From Pseudovibrio sp947494035 (GTDB lineage Bacteria > Pseudomonadota > Alphaproteobacteria > Rhizobiales > Stappiaceae): DNA of 64,000 nt. The translations under genes and the position numbers were made by a program. The stretch is from NCBI GenBank assembly GCA_947494035.1, contig CANLTN010000017.1, forward strand, positions 1 through 64,000, written 5' to 3'. Below, piece after piece: positions 8,894 to 18,110 of the stretch (position 1 is its first letter; each line of letters opens with the position of its first letter). The notes beneath the pieces are model-generated. The model searched no databases and was not told the DNA's origin. It saw only the letters and a list, made by a program, of their open reading frames with translations.

Positions 8894-9835
8894 ATGGTCG
8901 ATCAGACCAACTCATCCGTTGCCATGGCAGCCGACTACGCGATGCCAACGGCAGTAAAACCGGACCTGCGGACAAGACTTCAAAATTTCATTCCAAAACT
9001 GGTGTTAGCACCCTCCTTGGCTTTGATTTTGGTCTTTGTCTATGGATTTATCATTTTCTCCGTATACCTTTCCTTCACAGGAAGCCGCATCCTGCCAAGC
9101 TATGACTGGGTAGGGTTGGAGAACTATGAAAAGCTGTTTCGGCTTCGACATTGGTCCATTGCCATAAAAAACCTTGGCATTTTCGCAGGCTTGTATATCG
9201 CAATCTGTACAGCCATCGGCCTGAGCCTTGCGATTTTTCTGGACCAGAAGATCCGCGGCGAAGGCTTCTTGCGTCCAATCTTCCTGTACCCGATGGCGCT
9301 CAGCTTCATCGTGACCGGTACTGCATGGAAGTGGTTCCTCGATCCGGGCATCGGGCTTGAGCACACAATGCACTTGTGGGGCTGGGAGAGCTTCCAGTTC
9401 GACTGGATCAAGAACCGTGACTTCGCGATTTACACGGTTGTTATTGCAGCTGTCTGGCAAACAAGTGGTTTCGTTATGGCCATGTTCCTTGCTGGATTGC
9501 GTGGTATCGACAACGAGATCCTGAAGGCAGCACAGATCGATGGTGCATCTAACTGGAACATGTACCGCCGCATCATTATCCCGCAACTGCGTCCGGCATT
9601 CCTTTCCGCATTCGTGATCCTGTCTCACCTTGCAATTAAGTCATATGACCTTGTCGTGGCGTTGACGGGCGGTGGACCGGGAAGAGCAACTGAAGTGCCT
9701 GCGACCTTCATGTACTCCTACACCTTCACGCGCAACCAGATGGGCATCGGTGCCAGCTCCGCTGTTATCATGCTCATGACCATTGCCGCGATCATGGTGC
9801 CTTACCTGTATGCCGAACTGCGGGAGAAGAAATAA
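8894..9835 (+). CDS. gtsB: Glucose/mannose ABC transporter permease (GtsB-like)
   Basis: A 313-residue inner-membrane permease of the MalF/UgpA type with about six transmembrane helices after a 35-residue cytoplasmic tail. The coupling (EAA) loop is EILKAAQIDGASNWNMYRRI, near residues 213-233, where it contacts the ATPase. It overlaps gtsC by one base (TAATG). Confidence 0.9.
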   Translation: MVDQTNSSVAMAADYAMPTAVKPDLRTRLQNFIPKLVLAPSLALILVFVYGFIIFSVYLSFTGSRILPSYDWVGLENYEKLFRLRHWSIAIKNLGIFAGLYIAICTAIGLSLAIFLDQKIRGEGFLRPIFLYPMALSFIVTGTAWKWFLDPGIGLEHTMHLWGWESFQFDWIKNRDFAIYTVVIAAVWQTSGFVMAMFLAGLRGIDNEILKAAQIDGASNWNMYRRIIIPQLRPAFLSAFVILSHLAIKSYDLVVALTGGGPGRATEVPATFMYSYTFTRNQMGIGASSAVIMLMTIAAIMVPYLYAELREKK

Positions 9836-10716
9836 TGTCCGTAGCCTCGACAGATAATGCTATCAGCACAGGGCGCATCACCCGCGCCTTCATCTACCTG
9901 ATGCTGATCCTGTTCGCCACGTTCTACCTGTTGCCCTTCGCTATCATGGTCATCAACTCCGTCAAGCCTCTTTCAGAGATCAACGGCGGCAACATGATGG
10001 CTCTGCCTCAGGTCTTTACGTTGGAGCCATGGTTTAAAGCCTGGAGCAGCGCACAGATCGGTATTGAGCCAACAGGCTTGAAACCATACTTCTGGAACTC
10101 CCTGAAAATGGTATTCCCGGCAGTAGCAATCTCAACCGTGCTCGGCGCACTCAACGGTTACGTGCTGACCAAGTGGCGCTTTAAGGGTGACACCATCCTG
10201 TTCGGTCTGATGCTGTTTGCCTGCTTCATTCCATTCCAGATCGTTTTGATCCCTATGGCGCGTGTGCTTGGTTTCCTCAACATCGCCGGATCCACACCGG
10301 GTCTGGTGCTGGTGCATGTGGTTTACGGCCTTGGCTTCACCACGCTCTATTTCAGGAACTACTATCAGGTGTTCCCGACAGAGCTGATCCGTGCAGCCCA
10401 GATTGATGGGGCAGGGTTCTTCCGCATCTTCTGGCGCATCATGCTGCCAAGTTCCGGCCCGATCATTGTGGTTTCTGTCATCTGGCAGTTCACCAACATC
10501 TGGAACGACTTCCTGTTTGGTGCCTCGTTCGCGGACCTTGACAGCCAGCCAATGACAGTTGCGCTGAACAACCTCGTCAGCGCCTCAACAGGCGTCAAAG
10601 AATATAACGTTCATTTTGCCGGAGCGATCCTCGCCGCATTGCCGACACTGCTCGTGTACATCGTGGCTGGCCGCTACTTCGTAAGAGGCCTGATGGCCGG
10701 ATCGGTGAAAGGATAA
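9835..10716 (+). CDS. gtsC: Glucose/mannose ABC transporter permease (GtsC-like)
   Basis: A 293-residue MalG/UgpE-type permease with six predicted membrane helices and the coupling loop ELIRAAQIDGAGFFRIFWRI near residues 182-202. Its start codon overlaps the stop of the first permease, implying coupled translation of the heterodimer. Confidence 0.9.
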   Translation: MSVASTDNAISTGRITRAFIYLMLILFATFYLLPFAIMVINSVKPLSEINGGNMMALPQVFTLEPWFKAWSSAQIGIEPTGLKPYFWNSLKMVFPAVAISTVLGALNGYVLTKWRFKGDTILFGLMLFACFIPFQIVLIPMARVLGFLNIAGSTPGLVLVHVVYGLGFTTLYFRNYYQVFPTELIRAAQIDGAGFFRIFWRIMLPSSGPIIVVSVIWQFTNIWNDFLFGASFADLDSQPMTVALNNLVSASTGVKEYNVHFAGAILAALPTLLVYIVAGRYFVRGLMAGSVKG

Positions 10717-10721
10717 GACCT

Positions 10722-11837
10722 ATGAGCTTTCTTAAAATCAATAATGCGACCAAGTCTTACGGCTCAACCGAGGTGCTTCACAACATCGATATCGACGTTC
10801 AGGAAGGCGAATTCCTGGTTCTCGTCGGGCCGTCCGGTTGCGGAAAATCCACTCTGCTCAACATGATTGCTGGTCTGGAGGACATCACCTCCGGCACCAT
10901 CTCCATCAAAGGGCAGGCCATGAACGGGGTCCACCCGTCCAAGCGTAACATCGCCATGGTGTTCCAGTCCTACGCTCTGTACCCGAACATGACGGTTGGT
11001 CAGAACATCACCTTCGGTCTGGAAATGCACGGCATTGCCAAGCCCGAGCGTGAAAAGGCTATGGCCCAAGTTGCCGAGATGCTGCAGATCAAACCGCTGC
11101 TGAACCGCAAACCGGGTCAGCTTTCCGGTGGTCAGCGCCAGCGTGTCGCCATGGGCCGTGCGCTTGTGCGTGATCCGGACGTGTTCTTGTTCGATGAGCC
11201 TCTGTCTAACCTTGATGCGAAACTGCGCGTTGATATGCGCACGGAGATCAAGAAGCTGCACCAGAAGCTCGGAACAACCATTGTTTACGTGACCCACGAT
11301 CAGATCGAAGCAATGACGCTGTCCACGCGCATCGCGGTTATGAACGGTGGTTACGTACAGCAACTGGGAACGCCGAAAGAGATCTATGACAGCCCGGCAA
11401 ATCTGTTTGTCGCCAGCTTCATGGGTTCTCCAAGCATGAACCTTGTTCCGGCGAAAGTCGTTGCAAACGGAGATGGTATCTTCGCGCAGCTGCCAACAGG
11501 TCTGAGTGATAAGGTGAACCTCAAGTTCTCCAACCCGACTGAAGCCCTGAAGGGCTTTGATCAGAAGGAAATCGTTCTGGGCATTCGCCCTGAGGCGATC
11601 ACCGACCCTGATGGGGCTGATCAGAAGGCCAACCACGTCGAACAGATTATGAACCGCGTTATCGTAACCGAGCCAGCAGGCTCGGATACCTACGTGATGT
11701 CATCTCTGGGTGGGAAAGATTGCAACGCACGTATGCGCGCCGATGCGCAGGTTGTTGCGGGGCAGGACGTACCATTCGCGATCAACATGGATAAGGCAAT
11801 CCCGTTTGATCCATTCTCTGAACTGCGCATCGCGTAA
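10722..11837 (+). CDS. Sugar ABC transporter ATPase (MsmK/UgpC family)
   Basis: A 371-residue ATPase with Walker A GPSGCGKST (about residues 36-44), the ABC signature LSGGQRQRVAMGRAL near 135, Walker B VFLFDEPLSNLDAKLR near 155 and the H-loop YVTHDQIEA near 190. The C-terminal third is the regulatory OB-like (TOBE) domain typical of the MalK/UgpC group. It closes the glucose/mannose operon five bases after gtsC, followed by a strong terminator. Related ATPases can serve several sugar importers. Confidence 0.92.
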   Translation: MSFLKINNATKSYGSTEVLHNIDIDVQEGEFLVLVGPSGCGKSTLLNMIAGLEDITSGTISIKGQAMNGVHPSKRNIAMVFQSYALYPNMTVGQNITFGLEMHGIAKPEREKAMAQVAEMLQIKPLLNRKPGQLSGGQRQRVAMGRALVRDPDVFLFDEPLSNLDAKLRVDMRTEIKKLHQKLGTTIVYVTHDQIEAMTLSTRIAVMNGGYVQQLGTPKEIYDSPANLFVASFMGSPSMNLVPAKVVANGDGIFAQLPTGLSDKVNLKFSNPTEALKGFDQKEIVLGIRPEAITDPDGADQKANHVEQIMNRVIVTEPAGSDTYVMSSLGGKDCNARMRADAQVVAGQDVPFAINMDKAIPFDPFSELRIA

Positions 11838-11860
11838 GTTTTTGAGAGAAAGCAAATTTG

Positions 11861-11893
11861 AAAAGCCGGAGTGGAAACACTCCGGCTTTTTGG
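11861..11893 (+). terminator. Strong terminator of the glucose/mannose ABC operon
   Basis: A perfect 13-bp stem, aaaagccggagtg (11861-11873) with cactccggctttt (11878-11890), has a GAAA tetraloop and ends in a T run. Confidence 0.9.
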
Positions 11894-12573
11894 TTTTAGA
11901 GGCAGAAAAGACGCCGCCGATTGAGAGAGGCAGCTTTGCTGGATGAAAAAGGCGAGGCATTGGAAGGTGCACTCAAAACAATTCAGAGCCTCTGATTGCA
12001 TTTAGATGCGATTAGCGGTGCAGAAAAATTTTTTCCTCTGATTATAATTAATGTATGCGTTTGTGTGCCTTAGCGAAAAAAGATGCCTGCACAAGGCGCA
12101 CTTAATGCGCATGAGGAAGACATATTGTCTCTATTTTCGATTGAGTGCTTTTGTTCAAGATAAACCTACAGCTAAGCGTATTAATACTTACTAATAGATC
12201 TGGGGGCGCATTTAAGTGGTTCTAGACTTGAGAAATACCTTTGTTAAACAGTATGTTGATTAATTATATTAGATAATTAAAATATACAATTACCTGAATG
12301 CTCAAGGCATGCTGAGGGCAGTCGATCCGCTTGTGCCGTAAATTCCCTTTTAATTTCATTGCTTAGGCTGGCGCGGCAGATTGCTGCACCGTTGTTCAGT
12401 ATTCGTCCAATTCAACTGAAGTCGTAGATCGTATCGCTGCGTTATTATGGCGCGCTTCCTGTGTATTTAAACGTATAGTCTTAAAATTTTAAGAAAAGTA
12501 TATCAGGTCCCGTCCTTGAGAGATTGGGAAATTCTCCTTGGACGCATGAGTGGCACATGGGGATATAAAAGAA
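11894..12573. other. AT-rich intergenic region upstream of sdaC
   Basis: About 680 bases between the ABC operon terminator and sdaC. I see no convincing ORF. The region is markedly AT-rich (notably 12030-12300) and contains a perfect 14-bp palindrome, cttaaaattttaag (12480-12493), about 80 bases before the sdaC start. A long regulated leader or several promoters are possible, but no known riboswitch was recognised. Confidence 0.5.
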
Positions 12574-13851
12574 ATGTCTAGCATTAATGCGACTGAAGTT
12601 GACGTCGCCCCGAAAGAAGCAGTTAAATTCACTAAAGAAGACCTTACGTGGTCTTTGTCCATGTTCGGTACCGCAGTAGGTGCCGGTGTTCTGTTTCTTC
12701 CAATCCGTGCAGGTCTTGAAGGTTTCTGGCCGCTGATCCTGATTGCAGCTCTCGTAGGTCCAATGACCTACTTCTCTCACCGCGCACTGGCTCGCTTCGT
12801 TCTCTCCTCCAAGAACGCAGGCTCAGACATTACAGACGTGGTTGAAGAGCACTTTGGCAAAGCAGCAGGCCTGCTGATTACGTTCTTCTACTTCTTCGCA
12901 ATCTACCCAATCGTTCTGATTTACGGTAACGCGATTACCAACACCATCGACAGCTTCATCGTCAACCAGCTGGCGATGCCTGCGGTTCCACGTTGGCTTC
13001 TCTCCGGCATTCTCGTTGCAATGATGATGGGCGTGATGATCCTCGGGCGCCGCCTGATGCTCGTCGCAACCGAGCTTCTGGTTTACCCGCTGGTGCTCAT
13101 CCTCTTCGGCATGTCCGTATACCTGATCCCATCCTGGTCGTTTGAAGCCATGAGCTTCAGCAGCATCCCGGAAACCGGCACTTTGCTCACAGTGGTGTAC
13201 CTCACCATTCCAATGCTTATCTTCTCCTTCAACCACAGCCCTGCCGTCTCCTCCATGGCACTGGCTCAGCGCGAAGCACACGGCGATAACGCAGTTGCAA
13301 AGTCCGACATCATCTTGAAGCGTGCATCTGTCATGCTCCTTGGCTTCGTTATGTTCTTCGTATTCAGCTGCGTTCTTGCGCTGACACCAGAACAGCTGAT
13401 GGAAGCGAAACAGCAGAACCTGCCAGTCCTGTCTTACCTTGCAAACGTGTTTGACAGCCCACTGATCTCCGTGATGGGTCCACTGGTCGCATTCCTTGCA
13501 ATTTTCTCCTCCTTCTTCGGTCACTACCTTGGTGCAAAAGAAGGCCTTGCAGGTATTGCTAAGAAAGCTGCTCCAAAAGCTGTTGAAGGCTTGGGCGAAA
13601 AGAAATTCAACACTCTCCTTGTTGCATTCTTCTTCTTCTCCGTCTGGGGTGTTGCGATCATCAACCCATCCGTCCTTGGCATGATTGAATCTCTGGGTGC
13701 TCCGTTCATCGCAGCAATCCTGTTCCTGATGCCAATGTACGCGATCAAAAAAGTCCCAAGCATGAAGAAGTACGACGGCGTGCTGTCCAACATCTTCATC
13801 ACCATCATGGGCATCATCGCGATTTCCGCGATCGTAAAGGGCCTCTTCTAA
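12574..13851 (+). CDS. sdaC: Serine/proton symporter (SdaC, HAAAP family)
   Basis: A 425-residue inner-membrane amino-acid permease with about eleven transmembrane segments. The first helix MFGTAVGAGVLFLPIRAG and the stretch SSKNAGSDITDVVEEHFGKA closely resemble E. coli SdaC, the high-capacity serine importer. The ATG at 12574 was chosen because GGGGA lies 11 bases upstream and it starts at the length of homologues; an in-frame GTG lies 24 bases earlier. The next gene is the serine deaminase, so the pair imports serine and breaks it down. A terminator separates the two, allowing different levels. Confidence 0.92.
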   Translation: MSSINATEVDVAPKEAVKFTKEDLTWSLSMFGTAVGAGVLFLPIRAGLEGFWPLILIAALVGPMTYFSHRALARFVLSSKNAGSDITDVVEEHFGKAAGLLITFFYFFAIYPIVLIYGNAITNTIDSFIVNQLAMPAVPRWLLSGILVAMMMGVMILGRRLMLVATELLVYPLVLILFGMSVYLIPSWSFEAMSFSSIPETGTLLTVVYLTIPMLIFSFNHSPAVSSMALAQREAHGDNAVAKSDIILKRASVMLLGFVMFFVFSCVLALTPEQLMEAKQQNLPVLSYLANVFDSPLISVMGPLVAFLAIFSSFFGHYLGAKEGLAGIAKKAAPKAVEGLGEKKFNTLLVAFFFFSVWGVAIINPSVLGMIESLGAPFIAAILFLMPMYAIKKVPSMKKYDGVLSNIFITIMGIIAISAIVKGLF

Positions 13852-13872
13852 GAAGGCTGACTAAAAGAATTG

Positions 13873-13898
13873 AACCGGTGTCTGCGGACACCGGTTTT
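13873..13898 (+). terminator. Hairpin terminator between sdaC and sdaA
   Basis: A 10-bp stem, aaccggtgtc (13873-13882) with gacaccggtt (13887-13896), is followed by a T run. It ends or attenuates the sdaC transcript. Confidence 0.8.
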
Positions 13899-13921
13899 TC
13901 TCTCCCACTAAGGTTCTCGTT

Positions 13922-15292
13922 ATGTTCAGTGTTTTCGACATCTTTAAAATCGGTGTAGGTCCATCCAGCTCTCATACAGTCGGACCGATGAAAGCGGCAA
14001 AGCAGTTTATTGATAGCCTGCGTGCTATGGATAAGCTGCGTGATGTGACACGTATTGCGGTCGATGTTTATGGCTCTCTGTCTTTGACAGGCAAAGGCCA
14101 CCAAACAGATATTGCAATCATTATGGGCCTTGGTGGCAACTCTCCTGAAACAGTCGATATCGACAGTATTCCTGAGTTTATCCAGCGCGTAGAGCAAACA
14201 CAGCGCCTTCCAGTCGGCATGCACTGCCATGTGGTTGACTTCCCGAATGATGCAATCACATTCCACCGTCCGGCGCTGGAACTGCATGAAAATGGCATGC
14301 GAATTCATGCCTTTGCAGGTGAAGAGAAGATCTTCTCTAAGACTTACTACTCCATCGGCGGTGGTTTCATCGTGGATGAAGAGAATTTCGGTAAGGCATC
14401 AGAAAACGAAGTGACTGTTCCTTACCCATACCAGTACGCTGCTGAACTTCTGAACCATTGCCGCCAAAATGGTATGAGCATTTCTGCTCTGGTTCTGGAA
14501 AATGAAAAAGCCTACCGCAGCGAAACAGAGCTGCGCGACAATTTTGGCCGCGTCTGGAATGTGATGCGTGACGGCATTGAGCGCGGAAGCAACACAGAAG
14601 GCCTTCTGGCAGGCCCGCTCAAAGTACCACGCCGCGCAGCAGCCCTGCGCCGCCAGCTCACCGCAACCGAACGCAGTAGCAACGATCCCATGGCAACGGT
14701 TGATTGGGTCAACATGTTCGCGCTCGCCGTATCAGAAGAAAACGCAGCCGGTGGCCGTGTTGTGACAGCCCCAACCAATGGCGCAGCGGGCATTATTCCG
14801 GCAGTTCTTGCGTACTATGACAAGTTTGTTGAGCGCCTTGAGCCAGAGCACTACACCAAGTTCTTCCTTGCTTCAGGCGCTATTGGCGCGCTTTACAAGA
14901 CCAACGCCTCCATCTCCGGCGCTGAAGTCGGCTGTCAGGGTGAAGTGGGCGTGGCCTGTTCCATGGCCGCGGCAGGTCTTGCGGAGCTGCTCGGAGCAAG
15001 CCCCGCTCAGGTCTGCATCGCTGCTGAAATCGGCATGGAGCACAATCTGGGGCTCACATGTGATCCTGTTCTGGGTCAGGTTCAGGTGCCTTGCATCGAG
15101 CGCAATGCCATTGCATCCGTCAAGGCGATCAACGCCACCCGCATGGCCATGCGCCGGAACTCCGATCCGTGTGTCTCTCTCGATAAGGTCATCGCGACTA
15201 TGTATGAGACTGGCAAGGACATGCTGTCAAAGTACCGCGAAACCTCACAGGGCGGGCTTGCACTGAAAGTGACACCCGTCGCTGCAGAATAA
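13922..15292 (+). CDS. sdaA: L-serine ammonia-lyase, single-chain iron-sulfur type
   Basis: A 456-residue enzyme that converts L-serine to pyruvate and ammonia with a [4Fe-4S] cluster. The N-terminal block KIGVGPSSSHTVGPM and the C-terminal catalytic domain with SGAIGALYKTNASISGAEVG and CQGEVGVACSMAAAG are characteristic. Conserved cysteines in GCQGEVG, EHNLGLTCDPV and the C-terminal region are available for the cluster. It lies directly after the serine permease. It could also drain glycine-derived serine from the betaine pathway encoded at 31-48 kb, which is inference. Confidence 0.94.
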   Translation: MFSVFDIFKIGVGPSSSHTVGPMKAAKQFIDSLRAMDKLRDVTRIAVDVYGSLSLTGKGHQTDIAIIMGLGGNSPETVDIDSIPEFIQRVEQTQRLPVGMHCHVVDFPNDAITFHRPALELHENGMRIHAFAGEEKIFSKTYYSIGGGFIVDEENFGKASENEVTVPYPYQYAAELLNHCRQNGMSISALVLENEKAYRSETELRDNFGRVWNVMRDGIERGSNTEGLLAGPLKVPRRAAALRRQLTATERSSNDPMATVDWVNMFALAVSEENAAGGRVVTAPTNGAAGIIPAVLAYYDKFVERLEPEHYTKFFLASGAIGALYKTNASISGAEVGCQGEVGVACSMAAAGLAELLGASPAQVCIAAEIGMEHNLGLTCDPVLGQVQVPCIERNAIASVKAINATRMAMRRNSDPCVSLDKVIATMYETGKDMLSKYRETSQGGLALKVTPVAAE

Positions 15293-15317
15293 GAACAGAC
15301 AGCATTTTCAAGACTTG

Positions 15318-15343
15318 AAAGCTGGTCTTCGGGCCAGCTTTTG
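15318..15343 (+). terminator. UUCG-capped hairpin after sdaA
   Basis: The arms aaagctggtc (15318-15327) and ggccagcttt (15332-15341) pair over ten positions, with one G-T wobble, around a TTCG tetraloop. The T tail is short. Confidence 0.65.
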
Positions 15344-15442
15344 CTGTTTGTCTTTCTGAAATGCTTAAAACTGCAAGGGCTGGTGGAACTGGCCACTAAC
15401 GCATGTTTGGTACTCCAAAAGAGCAAAAAACTGGAGAACCCC

Positions 15443-16531
15443 ATGAAGTCCTTGTTACTGGGTGCAACGATCCTCGGGTTGGTCTTACCGGTAGCCTATG
15501 CTCAAGACAAACCGGTCACGATCGTCAGCTATAACGTGCAAAACCTCTTCGACACCGTCGATGACGCAAATAACCCACGCGACGATACCTATCTGCCGAG
15601 AGCAGAGAAAGAAGCTCGTGGCAAGGAACATGAAGACGCCTGCGCAAGCTATAACGACAAGGGGTCCCATTACTACAAGCAATGCATTGAGCTGAACTGG
15701 GACGATGAAACCTACGCTCAAAAGCTGATGACACTGGGTGCGGTCATTCGTTCATTCCCAGAAACGCCGGATATTCTTGTCTTACCCGAAACAGAAAACA
15801 AACAGGTTCTGGATGATCTGGTCAACAAAGCTTTGGGCGGCCTCGATTACAACACCGTCGTGCAGCTTGATACCTCCAACAATGACGTGAACCGGGGCAT
15901 CGACGTTGGCATTATTTCGCGCCTTCCTTTGAAGGATGAACCGGAGGCCATCACGATCTTCGGGGAAGGGGATCCCAACCCACATGGATGCAAAGCAACC
16001 CGTGATATCGTGAAAGCCAGCTTCGAGCTGCCGGACGGCGAGACCATGTATGTGTTTGGCGTACACTTTCCCTCAGGTGGCGCTTATGAATGCCGTAAGG
16101 ATGCGATGGAAGTGTTGAACAGGGAACGGGCGAAGCTTCCTGAGGATGCAAATGTGGTCGCTGCAGGTGACTTCAATTTCAATTGTACGGATATCCAGAC
16201 TGGCGAGTTTCAGGCTCTGGCAAGGGAAGGGAACTGGAGCTATCCACCGGAGATCGTTGGCTGTGCTGCTCCCGGCAGTGCCTTTTACTATCGTGACCAG
16301 AGTTGGTCATTTCTCGATCTGATTATCGTCTCCAATTCCTTACGTCCCGATCAGGAGAGCGACAGCACATGGTTTGCAGACCTTGGAAGCTTCCATACTG
16401 TCGTAACCCACCCTAGCCAATATGCAGGGGACGCCAGAAACCGGGTGCGTCCAAGACGTTTCAACCCCGATAACAATCAGGGTGCGAGCGACCATTGGCC
16501 CGTCCTCATGCGCTTTCTAAGACGCTTCTAA
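15443..16531 (+). CDS. Secreted endonuclease/exonuclease/phosphatase-family protein
   Basis: A 362-residue protein with a signal peptide (MKSLLLGATILGLVLPVAYA) and an EEP/DNase I-like fold. Visible catalytic blocks are VSYNVQNLFDTVDD near residue 30, VLPETENK near 115, VAAGDFNFN near 240 and the final SDHWPVLM, whose His is usual for the active site. It is therefore a predicted exported phosphodiesterase, for example a nuclease. Substrate cannot be assigned. The ATG at 15443 has GGAG upstream and yields the signal peptide. It is a single-gene unit between two hairpins. Confidence 0.8.
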   Translation: MKSLLLGATILGLVLPVAYAQDKPVTIVSYNVQNLFDTVDDANNPRDDTYLPRAEKEARGKEHEDACASYNDKGSHYYKQCIELNWDDETYAQKLMTLGAVIRSFPETPDILVLPETENKQVLDDLVNKALGGLDYNTVVQLDTSNNDVNRGIDVGIISRLPLKDEPEAITIFGEGDPNPHGCKATRDIVKASFELPDGETMYVFGVHFPSGGAYECRKDAMEVLNRERAKLPEDANVVAAGDFNFNCTDIQTGEFQALAREGNWSYPPEIVGCAAPGSAFYYRDQSWSFLDLIIVSNSLRPDQESDSTWFADLGSFHTVVTHPSQYAGDARNRVRPRRFNPDNNQGASDHWPVLMRFLRRF

Positions 16532-16555
16532 GCACGTTATTAAAGTAATCAATTC

Positions 16556-16587
16556 AAAAACCGGCCCGATCATTCTGGCCGGTTTTT
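16556..16587 (+). terminator. Terminator after the EEP-family gene
   Basis: An 11-bp stem, aaaaaccggcc with ggccggttttt, spans 16556-16587 with a ten-base loop and a terminal T run. Confidence 0.85.
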
Positions 16588-16833
16588 CTGTGTGGAGTGG
16601 CAGGAGCTGTGACCGGATACATGTCCCCAGCATCCGGCAGGGTGAAATGTAAAAAATAACTTTGAGAAGCCCGCCCCATAAAACAAAACCCGCACGTCTG
16701 ATACAGCCAACGCACATCTGCAAGAACACCAGAGAACTTCTGACATTTTTGTGCGTTCGCACGTAAGGGAAGGGCGTCGACGTATTCTTCTTCCCCCTAA
16801 AACGAGCTCGAGGAAATCCATGAAGCTAATAAA
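16588..16833. other. Intergenic region upstream of the rbs remnant
   Basis: About 250 bases without a recognisable gene. It ends at the palindromic operator at 16834 and presumably contains upstream promoter sequence of the former rbs operon. Confidence 0.4.
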
Positions 16834-16857
16834 GCAACCGTTTGCGCAAACGGTTGC
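16834..16857. promoter_or_regulatory. Perfect 24-bp palindromic LacI-type operator (RbsR site)
   Basis: The left half gcaaccgtttgc (16834-16845) is followed by its exact reverse complement gcaaacggttgc (16846-16857). The central TTTGCGCAAA is typical of LacI/RbsR/PurR operators. It lies 60 bases before the rbsD remnant, within 250 bases of rbsR, so RbsR is the natural ligand. The site is intact although the transporter genes it once controlled are gone. Confidence 0.75.
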
Positions 16858-16917
16858 GCCACTCCAATTGCGCTGCTAGTCTAACTTAAATTGAGATAAC
16901 TTAAAGGAGCTGCTGCA

Positions 16918-17036
16918 ATGAAGAAGGGCGTACTCTTAAACGCTCCGGTCTCAAGCATTGTGCTCAAGTCCGTTGATCTGACGCTTCTCGTGTCGATACC
17001 TATACGCCAGTTGCGCTGAAGCTTGTTACCAAGTAA
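16918..17036 (+). pseudogene. rbsD'-'rbsB fusion scar: ribose transporter operon deletion
   Basis: After a good ribosome binding site (aaaggagc) the frame from 16918 begins MKKGVLLNAPVSSIVLK, the recognisable start of RbsD (D-ribose pyranase). It then loses similarity and stops at 17017-17019. A second frame, open from 16977, ends VDTYTPVALKLVTK followed by TAA at 17034-17036, which is how RbsB ribose-binding proteins end. The simplest reading is one deletion with ends near 16970-16985 that removed the rest of rbsD, rbsA, rbsC and most of rbsB, leaving rbsR and rbsK downstream. The 33-codon chimeric ORF is unlikely to be functional. Family matches are from memory. Confidence 0.72.
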
Positions 17037-17105
17037 GTGCACGTAACCTGAATGCAATCGGGTTTGGCGTATGCGCCAGACCCACCCCTTTAAATCGGAG
17101 CGCAA

Positions 17106-18107
17106 ATGGTCAGTATCAAGGATGTTGCACAGGCTGCGGGGGTCTCCGCATCTACAGTGTCTCACGTGATCAACGAGACGCGCCACGTTGCACCCCTGAC
17201 CAGACAAAAAGTGGAGGAAGCCATCCAGACCCTTGGCTTCCAGCCAAGCATGATGGCCCGCGCGCTCAAGGTCAAACGCACCAACATCATCGGCATGTTG
17301 GTCTCAAGCAGCTCCAACCCTTTCTTTGCAGATGTCGTTCGCGGCGTGGAAGAGGGCTGTTACCAAAACAATTTCAGTCTCATCCTGTGTAATTCAGGGC
17401 ATCAGTCCGACAGGCAGCTGGCAAATCTCAACACTTTGCTTCAGCGCCGCATTGATGCCCTTATGGTAATGACCACCAAGACAGATCCGGCGCTCTATCA
17501 GCAGCTCAGCAAGCTCGGTAACCTGCCAAAAGCCATTCTGGATTCTGCCCCGCACCCAAACGCCTGCACCTTGCAGGATGATTCTGTCCTCGGTGGCAGG
17601 CTAGCAACCGAGCATCTACTCCAGCGCGGCCTCACCAAGATCGGTTGCCTCATGGGACCGGAAAATCATCCACGCTCCATCGAACGTTACAAAGGCTTCA
17701 AAACCGCAATGGAAGCTGCAGGTCTGCCCATTGAAGAGAAGTGGCAGGCAGCTGGCCTTCTCACCGCCTCGGGTGGCTATGAAGGGATGAAGCAGATCTT
17801 GCAAGCGGACAGCCTGCCCGAAGCCATTTTTGCGTTCAACGACTTGATGGCAATGGGTGCTTATCGCGCCATTCAGGAACGCGGCCTGCGCATCCCCGAA
17901 GATATTTCGGTCATTGGTTATGATGATGTTGAGTATGCCTCGTACATGGCACCAACACTCACAACCATCAAACAGCCCAGCTTTGAGCTTGGCTTGAGTG
18001 CAGCAGAAGCGCTTATCAATTATCTGGAAGAGAAGATAGAAATGCCGCCAGTCATCAAGCTGGTGCCAGAACTCATCATCCGCAGCTCAGTTATCAATCA
18101 GGAATAA
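17106..18107 (+). CDS. rbsR: Ribose operon repressor (LacI family)
   Basis: A 333-residue LacI/GalR protein. Its N-terminus VSIKDVAQAAGVSASTVSHVINETRHV is a textbook helix-turn-helix, followed by the hinge PSMMARALKVKRTNIIGMLV and a ribose-binding-protein-like core with GYDDVEYASYMAPTLTTI near the C-terminus. It sits between the transporter scar and ribokinase, three bases before rbsK, so rbsRK are still one transcription unit. It probably binds the palindrome at 16834-16857. With transport lost, its inducer would have to come from inside the cell or through another importer. Confidence 0.85.
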   Translation: MVSIKDVAQAAGVSASTVSHVINETRHVAPLTRQKVEEAIQTLGFQPSMMARALKVKRTNIIGMLVSSSSNPFFADVVRGVEEGCYQNNFSLILCNSGHQSDRQLANLNTLLQRRIDALMVMTTKTDPALYQQLSKLGNLPKAILDSAPHPNACTLQDDSVLGGRLATEHLLQRGLTKIGCLMGPENHPRSIERYKGFKTAMEAAGLPIEEKWQAAGLLTASGGYEGMKQILQADSLPEAIFAFNDLMAMGAYRAIQERGLRIPEDISVIGYDDVEYASYMAPTLTTIKQPSFELGLSAAEALINYLEEKIEMPPVIKLVPELIIRSSVINQE

Positions 18108-18110
18108 TTC

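Noticed and set aside
12823..13524. Long minus-strand ORF (233 codons) opposite sdaC
   Set aside because: A His/Glu/Asp-rich shadow of the membrane protein gene on the other strand, with no ribosome binding site or family.
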